NCBI RefSeq assembly: GCF_002937115.1
Contig: NZ_NHRY01000111.1
Location: forward strand, 1 to 36,520
Reading direction: 5' to 3'
DNA length: 36,520 bases
DNA from: Rhodopila globiformis
Lineage (GTDB): Bacteria; Pseudomonadota; Alphaproteobacteria; Acetobacterales; Acetobacteraceae
Shown: positions 31,377-36,520 of the stretch, one piece after another
Layout: each line of letters starts with the position of its first letter
How positions within the stretch are numbered: position 1 is the stretch's first letter
Made by a program: the position numbers and the translations under genes
Notes under the pieces: generated by a model
The model's database searches: none
What the model saw: only the letters and a program-made list of their open reading frames with translations
Told to the model about the DNA's origin: nothing

Positions 31377-32062
31377 CCGCCGGCGGGCGGCTGATCGTCG
31401 CCCTGGATACGGTGGATGCGGACCAGGCGCGGTCCTGGGCCGATGCCGTCGCGCCGCACGCCGGGCTGCTGAAGCTCGGGCTTGAGTTCTTCCTGGCGAA
31501 CGGCGCGGCCGGCTTCCGCGGCATCACCGGGGTGCCGATCTTCCTCGACCTGAAGTTGCACGACATTCCCAACACCGTGGCCGGCGGCGTCCGCGCGGTG
31601 CTGCCGCTGCGGCCGCGGATGCTGACCATCCATGCCGCCGGCGGTGCCGCCATGATCCAGGCGGCACGCCAGGCTGCCGGCGCCAACGCCGATCGGCCGA
31701 TGATTCTGGCGGTGACAGTGCTGACCAGCCTGGACGCGGCCGCCTTGCAGGCTGTCGGCGTCGCCGCGTCTCCCGCCGAGCAGGTGCTGCGGCTCGGCCG
31801 CCTTGCGGTGGAAGCCGGCGCCGACGGCCTGGTGTGCAGCCCGCAGGAGGTGGCGATGCTGCGCCAGGCCCTAGGTGCGGCGGTGAAGCTGGTCGTCCCC
31901 GGGATCCGGCCGGCCGGGAGCGCCGCCGGCGACCAGGCTCGCACCATGACGCCCTCCAACGCCGTTGCCGCCGGTGCCGACTGGATCGTTGTCGGTCGGC
32001 CGATCACCGGGGCGGCGGATGCCGGGGCGGCGGCCGCGGCGATTGCGGCCGAGATCGCATGA
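31373..32062 (+). CDS. pyrF: Orotidine 5'-phosphate decarboxylase
   Basis: PyrF converts OMP to UMP in pyrimidine synthesis. The 229-residue TIM-barrel protein has LIVALDTVDADQA, the catalytic block FLDLKLHDIPNTV (Asp-x-Lys-x-x-Asp), LTIHAAGGAAM, VVPGIRPAGS and the phosphate-binding ADWIVVGRPITGA. ATG 31373 lies in the ATGA overlap with lapA, and its stop lies in another ATGA overlap with trpF, so translation of the three genes is coupled. Confidence 0.95.
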   Translation: MTAGGRLIVALDTVDADQARSWADAVAPHAGLLKLGLEFFLANGAAGFRGITGVPIFLDLKLHDIPNTVAGGVRAVLPLRPRMLTIHAAGGAAMIQAARQAAGANADRPMILAVTVLTSLDAAALQAVGVAASPAEQVLRLGRLAVEAGADGLVCSPQEVAMLRQALGAAVKLVVPGIRPAGSAAGDQARTMTPSNAVAAGADWIVVGRPITGAADAGAAAAAIAAEIA

Positions 32063-32688
32063 CGCAGGTCAAGATCTGCGGCATCAACGACCCCGCCGGA
32101 TTCGACGCGGCGGTCGAGGCCGGCGCCGACTGGCTGGGCTTCGTGTTCTTCCCCCCCTCCCCGCGGTATGTCACGCCGGAGACGGCGGCCGCCTTGTCGG
32201 CCCGCACGGCCGGCGGTCCGCCGCGCGTCGGCCTGTTCGTGGAGCCGACGGTCGAGGCGATTGGCAATGTCCTGACGCACGTGCGGCTGGATGCCTTGCA
32301 AATCTACGGCGCCATCGATGCGCTGGCGGCAATCCGGGCAGCGTTCGGACTGCCGGTCTGGCGCGCCATCGGCATCAGCGCCCCCTCGGACCTCCCGTCC
32401 ACTGTGCAGCCGGCCAATCGGCTGGTGCTGGAGGCGAAGGCGCCGGCGGGGGCAAGCCGGCCGGGCGGGAATGCGACGACATTTGACTGGTCGGTGCTGA
32501 GCGGCTGGACGGCGCCCGGTCCCTGGATGCTCGCCGGCGGCCTGACGCCGGAGACAGTCGCCACGGCCATCCGGCAGACGGGTGCGCCAGCGGTGGACGT
32601 GTCGTCGGGCGTGGAACGAAGCAAGGGCGTGAAGGACCCGGCGCTGATCCGGGCGTTCATCGCGGCCGCCAGGAGCGCCGGGGGTTAG
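32059..32688 (+). CDS. trpF: Phosphoribosylanthranilate isomerase
   Basis: TrpF isomerises phosphoribosylanthranilate in tryptophan synthesis. The 209-residue barrel starts TQVKICGIND, with the catalytic Cys at position 7. It then has GADWLGFVFFPPSPRYV, RVGLFVEPT, DALQIYG, MLAGGLTPETV and the catalytic Asp region AVDVSSGVERSKGVKD. The usual LQLHG motif reads LQIYG here. It starts in an ATGA overlap with pyrF. In many relatives trpB and trpA follow; here the next 428 bp have no gene and the next product is a phosphoesterase. Confidence 0.94.
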   Translation: MTQVKICGINDPAGFDAAVEAGADWLGFVFFPPSPRYVTPETAAALSARTAGGPPRVGLFVEPTVEAIGNVLTHVRLDALQIYGAIDALAAIRAAFGLPVWRAIGISAPSDLPSTVQPANRLVLEAKAPAGASRPGGNATTFDWSVLSGWTAPGPWMLAGGLTPETVATAIRQTGAPAVDVSSGVERSKGVKDPALIRAFIAAARSAGG

Positions 32689-32708
32689 GCGGCAGCGTAT
32701 TTGCCGCC
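32688..32708 (+). terminator. Stem-loop at the end of trpF
   Basis: GGCGGCA (32688-32694) pairs with TGCCGCC (32702-32708) around a 7-base loop, starting on the last base of the trpF stop codon. No T-run follows, but the position at the end of a long operon fits a transcript end. Confidence 0.4.
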
Positions 32709-32847
32709 ACAATCAGGCGGACACGAAGCGGACGGGGCGTTGCGGCAACAGCCCGCACCGGTGCCGTTTCTCGCCTTGTGCCGCTACGACCGGTTCATGC
32801 CGGATAGCGTGTGCGACCGGACTGATCCTCCGACCCCGGACAAGACG

Positions 32848-32977
32848 ATCTGTGTGCATCTGTGTTTCCCCTTGTTTCGTAGGATGAACAGCCCCGCTGC
32901 ATCCAGGCCTGGGCGCCATCGCCTCGTTCGTGCCGCGCTGGGAGCGCTGGATTCTGGATACACAGATGCACACAGAT
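32848..32977. repeat. 18-bp inverted repeat pair in the trpF-ymdB-like spacer
   Basis: ATCTGTGTGCATCTGTGT at 32848-32865 and its exact reverse complement at 32960-32977 bracket 94 bp. Each arm is internally made of two related ATCTGTGT/CATCTGTGT units. They lie in the 428-bp spacer (32689-33116), which otherwise shows no gene. Similar (C)ATCTGTGT units occur as dispersed intergenic repeats in several bacterial groups, as I recall. A paired REP-like (BIME-type) element is the simplest reading. Confidence 0.7.
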
Positions 32978-33116
32978 AATATCGGTGCTGACACAGCCGC
33001 CGCGCCACCCACCGCATCCTCCCGACGCCACGAACGATGGACGCGGTCCCGTTTGACCTGTACCACCACCGCTCACGGTTGCTGCGCCCCGCAGCTTCCT
33101 CGAACCGGGAGACCGC

Positions 33117-33932
33117 ATGCGGATACTTTTTCTGGGTGACATCGTCGGCCGCAGCGCCCGTGAAACCGTTGCCGCCGAACTGCCCGGCCTTCGCCAGGCG
33201 CTGCGGATCGACCTCGCAATCGTGAACGCGGAAAACGCCTCGCACGGCTTCGGCCTCGCCCCGGAGATGGCGCGACTGCTGTTCGCCGCCGGCGCGGACG
33301 TCATCACGATGGGCAACCACACCTGGGACCGTAAGGAGCTCATTCCCTACATCGCGGAAACGCCGCGGCTGATCCGGCCGCTGAACTACCCGCCCGGCAC
33401 CCCGGGCAACGGCTGGGTGGTGGTTGAATTGCAGGACGGCCGCAAGGCGCTGGTGCTGCAGGCCATGGGGCGGCTGTTCATGGACTCGCTGGACTGCCCG
33501 TTCCGCGGCACCGCCGACGTGCTGGCGCGCTACCGCCTGGGCGGCCCGGTGCAGGCGATCGTCGCCGACATCCACGCCGAGGCCAGCAGCGAGAAAATGG
33601 CCTACGCCCACAGCTTCGACGGCCAGGTTTCCTGCGTCATCGGCACCCATACCCACTGTCCGACGGCAGACGCGCAGATCCTGCCGGGCGGCACTGCCTT
33701 CCAATCGGATGCCGGCATGTGCGGCGACTATGACAGCGTCATCGGCATGGCCAAGGCCGGCGCCGCGCTGCGCTTCTGGCGCAAGCTGCCGGGCGAGAAG
33801 CTCGGTCCGGCGGAAGGCGCGGCGACGCTCTGCGGGGTGTTCGTCGAAACCGACGACGCCACCGGGCTGGCGCGCCGGATCGAGCCGCTGCGCATAGGCG
33901 GCCGCCTGGCGCAGATCATGCCGCCGGCGTAG
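33117..33932 (+). CDS. YmdB-type metallophosphoesterase
   Basis: A 271-residue calcineurin-like phosphoesterase of the YmdB type (TIGR00282-like). YmdB proteins hydrolyse 2',3'-cyclic nucleotides or act on cAMP and control cell-fate decisions in Bacillus. Metal-site motifs are FLGDIVGRSAR (Asp 8), IVNAENASHGFGL, GNHTWDRKEL, IVADIHAEASSEKMA and GTHTHCPTADAQIL. The ATG follows GGGAGACCGC. It is a single-gene unit converging with phaR. Confidence 0.92.
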   Translation: MRILFLGDIVGRSARETVAAELPGLRQALRIDLAIVNAENASHGFGLAPEMARLLFAAGADVITMGNHTWDRKELIPYIAETPRLIRPLNYPPGTPGNGWVVVELQDGRKALVLQAMGRLFMDSLDCPFRGTADVLARYRLGGPVQAIVADIHAEASSEKMAYAHSFDGQVSCVIGTHTHCPTADAQILPGGTAFQSDAGMCGDYDSVIGMAKAGAALRFWRKLPGEKLGPAEGAATLCGVFVETDDATGLARRIEPLRIGGRLAQIMPPA

Positions 33933-33961
33933 GCGCCCGGCCGCGCCACCGGTTCGGCGCG

Positions 33962-34555
33962 CTACTGCTTCTTCGCGGCTTCCAGTTCCCGCCGCAGCCG
34001 CTCATTCTCCGCCCGCAGCGCCTCGATCTCGGACAGGCCGGCCTCCGACGGATGCGCGGACTCGGGCGGGCGGTAGAACGGCGAGAACATGGTAAAGGCA
34101 CGTTCCATCATCGCCATGTTCTGCCGCCCGACTTCCTCCATGTTGCCGAACGGGAAGATCGTGCCCATGGTCTTCTGCATGGCGGCGCGGATCTGGTCCT
34201 GCTGCTGCGCGAAGGTCGTCATCGCGTGTTCCAGGTACTTCGGCACCAGCCCCTGCATCGACCCGCCGTACAGCCCGATCAACTGACGCAGAAAGTTAAT
34301 CGGCAGCAGGTTCTGTCCCTTGCCTTCTTCCTCGACGATGATCTGGGTCAGCACGCTGCGGGTGATGTCCTCGCCGCTCTTGGCGTCATAGACGACGAAA
34401 TCGCGGCCCGACCGGACCATCTCGGCCAGGTTGTCCAGCGTGATGTAGCTGGAGCTCTCGGTGTTGTACAAGCGCCGGTTTGCGTACTTTTTGACCACGA
34501 CCGGGGGTTTTTCCACGGTCTTGACCTCCGGGACGGTCTCAACGGGCATCGACAT
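33962..34555 (-). CDS. phaR: PHA synthesis repressor PhaR
   Basis: PhaR binds PHA granules and DNA and represses phasin and PHA genes when no polymer is present. The 197-residue protein has the N-terminal VKKYANRRLYNTESSSYITL block (DNA-binding PHB_acc_N domain), LTQIIVEEEGKGQNLLP, the GSMQGLVPKYLEHAM accumulation-regulator domain, and a C-terminal coiled coil (EIEALRAENERLRRELEAAK). ATG 34555 follows GCGAGG. It is divergent from the PHA-synthase-like locus with 150 bp between them. Confidence 0.95.
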   Translation of the reverse strand: MSMPVETVPEVKTVEKPPVVVKKYANRRLYNTESSSYITLDNLAEMVRSGRDFVVYDAKSGEDITRSVLTQIIVEEEGKGQNLLPINFLRQLIGLYGGSMQGLVPKYLEHAMTTFAQQQDQIRAAMQKTMGTIFPFGNMEEVGRQNMAMMERAFTMFSPFYRPPESAHPSEAGLSEIEALRAENERLRRELEAAKKQ

Positions 34556-34705
34556 GCATACCTCGCAACTGGTCCCCTACCTAAACCGTATTTCGCACGT
34601 GCGATAGACTATTTCATCGCGCGTTTCCGCGACCCGCGGCGGTTTGACGTTTCGCGATTGATCCGTCGCCCGTATGCTCCGAATCATGAGAGGGATGAAT
34701 GACGT

Positions 34706-35179
34706 ATGGTGGTGCACGCCGGTCTGGACACTGCCGGATGCGACACGGAGGGCTGCGACACCGCCAAAGCGGCACGTCCGGGCGGGGCGGCCGACGGCGA
34801 CTCCCGTCTGCGCGCGCTGGCGCAGGACTGGATCACCCTGTGGCAGAGCGAACTGACCGCGCTGGCCGCGGACCCCGAACTGCGCGAATCCTGGCAGACC
34901 CTGATGGCGCTTTGGGCCGGCACCATGGCGGCGGCGGTGCGCGCCATGCCGCGGGCGCCGTCGCCGCATGACGCCACGGCCCGAAGTCCCGGGCCCGCTG
35001 AAACGGCGCGGCCCGCGCCCGCTGCTGCTGCACCTGACGCTCGCGATGCTGAGATCGAACGCCTCGCGCGCCATGTCGCCGCTCTGGAACGCCGACTGGC
35101 GGAACTCGAGCGTGGAGGCGATCCTCCGGTCCGTCCAGGACGCCGTCCGCGACGGAAATCCGGACCGCGGCTTCCCTGA
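34706..35179 (+). CDS. Coiled-coil protein overlapping the PHA-synthase-like gene (PhaE-like?)
   Basis: A 157-residue frame starting MVVHAGLDTAGCDTEGCDT. It has an ALAQDWITLWQSELTALAAD helix and LMALWAGTMAAAVRAM, then an Ala/Pro-rich linker, and a C-terminal coiled coil (AEIERLARHVAALERRLAEL) with a basic tail. This architecture resembles PhaE-like partners of class III PHA synthases, though shorter. Its last 212 bp overlap the start of the next gene in another frame. The ribosome binding site GAGGG is about ten bases upstream. It is probably co-translated with the synthase-like gene. Confidence 0.6.
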   Translation: MVVHAGLDTAGCDTEGCDTAKAARPGGAADGDSRLRALAQDWITLWQSELTALAADPELRESWQTLMALWAGTMAAAVRAMPRAPSPHDATARSPGPAETARPAPAAAAPDARDAEIERLARHVAALERRLAELERGGDPPVRPGRRPRRKSGPRLP

Positions 35180-36218
35180 AGCGGTCCTGCTCGAGACGCT
35201 GGAACAGGACGCCGCGCTGATCGAGGGCATCGCCGCCTATCGCCGGCATCCCGGGCAGCGCAGCCTGGAGGATCCGCCCGCGGTGTGGGCCGAGGGGGGT
35301 TCGCGGCTACTCGATTACGGCACCGGCGGCGGCCGGCCGGTGCTGTTCGTGCCCAGCCTGGTCAACCGCGCCTATGTGCTCGACCTGATCGAGGGGCATT
35401 CGATGCTGCGCTGGCTGGCGGCGCGGGGCGTGCGGCCCCTGCTGCTGGACTGGGGCTGGCCGGCGGAAACCGAGCGGCGCTTCACCCTGACCGACTACGT
35501 CGCCGGGCGGCTGGAACGGGCGATGGCCGCGGCGGCGCGGATCGCCGGGGCGCCGCCGGTGCTGGCAGGCTACTGCATGGGCGGCACCCTGGCGGTGGCA
35601 GCGGCGCAGCGCCGGCCGGACCTGATCAGCGGCCTGGCCCTGCTGGCGGCGCCGTGGGATTTCCACGCCCCCGACCCGCAGCGCTCCCGCCAGGCGGCCG
35701 AGGCGCTGCCTCTGCTGGAACCAGCGTTGGCCTTCAGCCAGACCCTGTCGGTCGACCTGCTGCAGACGCTGTTCGCGCTGCTGGATCCCTGGAGCGTGGC
35801 GGCCAAGTACCGCGCCTTCGCCCGCATGCCGCAGGACAGCGAGCGGGCGCGGCTGTTCGTGGCGCTGGAGGATTGGGTCAACGACGGCGTGCCGCTGGCC
35901 GCCGAGGTGGCGCGCGCCTGCCTGCGCGACTGGTACGGCGAGAACGCGCCCGCGCGCGGATCATGGCACATCGCCGGCTTGCCGGTGGAGCCGCAAGCCA
36001 TCGCGATGCCGGCGTTCGTCGCCATCCCCGACCGCGACCGCATCGTGCCACCGGAATCGGCGCTGCCGCTGGCAAAGCTGATCCCGGGCGCGATGCTGCA
36101 CCAGCCCGCCGCCGGCCATATCGGCATGGCAGCCGGGGCGCGGGCCGAGCCGGCGCTGTGGCGGCCGCTGCTGGCTTGGCTGGAGGGCCTGGGGCGGCAG
36201 TCCGAGGCAACCCGCTAG
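34968..36218 (+). CDS. PHA-synthase-like (PhaC) alpha/beta hydrolase
   Basis: A 416-residue protein of the PhaC family. The lipase-like box is GYCMGG with Cys 203, the covalent catalyst that in true synthases holds the growing polyester chain. Catalytic Asp (IPDRDRIVPP) and His (AGHIGM) candidates are present. Other landmarks are LLDYGTGGGRPVLFVPSLVNRAYVLDL and LLLDWGWPAETERRFTLTDYV. The N-terminal KRRGPRPLLLHLT is retained in relatives, I believe, which supports the start at 34968 despite the 212-bp overlap with the coiled-coil gene. Length and the divergent phaR support a PHA role. The stop shares bases with the stop of the MazF remnant on the other strand. Confidence 0.85.
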   Translation: MTPRPEVPGPLKRRGPRPLLLHLTLAMLRSNASRAMSPLWNADWRNSSVEAILRSVQDAVRDGNPDRGFPEAVLLETLEQDAALIEGIAAYRRHPGQRSLEDPPAVWAEGGSRLLDYGTGGGRPVLFVPSLVNRAYVLDLIEGHSMLRWLAARGVRPLLLDWGWPAETERRFTLTDYVAGRLERAMAAAARIAGAPPVLAGYCMGGTLAVAAAQRRPDLISGLALLAAPWDFHAPDPQRSRQAAEALPLLEPALAFSQTLSVDLLQTLFALLDPWSVAAKYRAFARMPQDSERARLFVALEDWVNDGVPLAAEVARACLRDWYGENAPARGSWHIAGLPVEPQAIAMPAFVAIPDRDRIVPPESALPLAKLIPGAMLHQPAAGHIGMAAGARAEPALWRPLLAWLEGLGRQSEATR

Positions 36219-36358
36219 GCCAGCCCGAGGAACACCGCCAGGGCACGGTTGATTGCCTGCATGATGTCCTCGTCCATCCGGCCGACGATCGGCCCGATTT
36301 TCGTCAGGCGAACCGTCTGCGGCCGATCGATGGCGACCTGCGAAGGCACAAGCAGACC
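36215..36358 (-). pseudogene. 5'-truncated MazF/PemK-type toxin remnant
   Basis: On the minus strand 47 codons read GLLVPSQVAIDRPQTVRLTK, then IGPIVGRMDEDIMQAINRAL and AVFLGLA, ending at TAG (36217-36215). This is the C-terminal half of a MazF/PemK endoribonuclease: PSQVxxD strand, KIGxxxGRxDxxxMxxINRAL and the FLG(L/I)A end. The N-terminal half is missing: upstream (rightwards) the similarity stops at 36358-36361, where a hairpin array begins. The frame has no start codon of its own. It was probably disrupted by the element on its right. Confidence 0.75.
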
Positions 36359-36359
36359 A

Positions 36360-36386
36360 GTAAATATCCCCCGGCAGAGCCGGGGG
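36360..36386 (-). mobile_element. Probable end of an IS200/IS605-type element
   Basis: On the minus strand a perfect 8-bp GC hairpin (36368-36386, arms GCCGGGGG and CCCCCGGC) is followed by ATATTTAC ending at 36360, exactly where the MazF homology resumes. A subterminal GC hairpin close to a short AT-rich cleavage-site tetra- or pentanucleotide, without inverted repeats or target duplication, is the style of IS200/IS605-family ends. The rest of the element would lie to the right, outside the window, so the assignment is tentative. Confidence 0.45.
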
Positions 36387-36393
36387 CTTTATA

Positions 36394-36520
36394 GTGTTGG
36401 CCGCTCAAAGCGGCCGGGCGGGTCGCTGACGCGGCCCGTTGAGTGTGAGCCGCTCAAAGCGGCAAGCGGGACCGCTAACGCGGTCCCGGGTTCAGTTGGC
36501 CACTAAAGTGGCCGGTTCAG
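36394..36520. repeat. Array of structured hairpins, possible noncoding RNA
   Basis: Five more stem-loops follow in tandem: GGCCGCT/AGCGGCC (36399-36415), GGGTCGC/GCGGCCC (36420-36437), GCCGCT/AGCGGC (36449-36463), GGGACCGC/GCGGTCCC (36468-36487) and GGCCACT/AGTGGCC (36498-36513). Loops are short and similar (CAA, TGAC, TAAC, AA). The first two and the next two hairpins form a repeated ~50-bp unit (36394-36442 and 36444-36494) with some stem changes that keep pairing. GGTTCAG recurs at 36489-36495 and 36514-36520. The array runs off the window. It could be a guide-type RNA scaffold of an IS605/TnpB element or a REP-like array. Confidence 0.55.

Noticed and set aside
31144-32712. A 522-codon frame antisense to lapA, pyrF and trpF
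   Set aside because: Arg/Ala/Pro-rich shadow of three recognised genes with intact catalytic motifs and ATGA overlaps.
36394-36520. CRISPR array
   Set aside because: The repeats are themselves palindromic, of unequal length, and are not separated by unique spacers of constant size.

Overview
The window is about 36.5 kb of GC-rich DNA from an alphaproteobacterium, most likely Rhodospirillales and perhaps Acetobacteraceae-like. This is inferred from the gene neighbourhood (rpsA, sppA, ihfB, lapA, pyrF, trpF), from PhaR next to a PHA-synthase-like gene, and from the split PQQ genes. No rRNA or tRNA was recognised, and no marker gene fixes the genus.

Positions 1-8.9 kb hold catabolic accessory genes: a luciferase-like flavin monooxygenase followed by a NIPSNAP protein, an iron-type alcohol dehydrogenase, MtgA (cell wall), an FMN alpha-hydroxy acid dehydrogenase, an amidohydrolase, an enoyl-CoA hydratase and an acyl-CoA ligase. 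A 121-bp MITE-like element with a TA duplication sits exactly at the stop codon of the enoyl-CoA hydratase gene.

Positions 8.9-24.8 kb are a PQQ and quinoprotein island. pqqE faces a 25-codon pqqA that is easily missed, with a dyad between them and a LysR regulator after pqqA. Next comes a three-gene membrane cassette: a TolQ/ExbB-like channel, an ExbD/TolR-like anchor with an unusual periplasmic domain, and a third membrane protein. Two near-identical cytochromes c then flank a PQQ alcohol dehydrogenase that lacks the vicinal cysteine pair and has altered metal ligands. A nuclease-like protein without catalytic residues, a pentapeptide-repeat protein, an orphan ABC-type binding protein, a YVTN beta-propeller and small secreted proteins follow. 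The island ends with pqqBCD, joined by GTGA overlaps, where pqqB may start at CTG. The likely logic is PQQ synthesis, periplasmic alcohol oxidation and electron transfer to cytochrome c, with accessory secreted proteins.

Positions 24.8-27.6 kb carry a Baeyer-Villiger-type monooxygenase followed by a MetX-like alpha/beta hydrolase, a plausible oxidise-then-hydrolyse pair. Positions 28-32.7 kb are the housekeeping run rpsA, sppA, ihfB, lapA, pyrF, trpF. A 428-bp spacer with an 18-bp inverted repeat precedes a YmdB-type phosphoesterase. phaR diverges from a coiled-coil gene and a PHA-synthase-like gene that overlap by 212 bp.

The right edge has a 5'-truncated MazF/PemK toxin remnant that stops at an array of short hairpins. 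This looks like the end of an IS200/IS605-type element, possibly with a TnpB-style guide RNA; the rest lies outside the window. The strongest candidates for something undescribed are the TolQR-like cassette beside pqqA, the atypical PQQ dehydrogenase, and this hairpin array.
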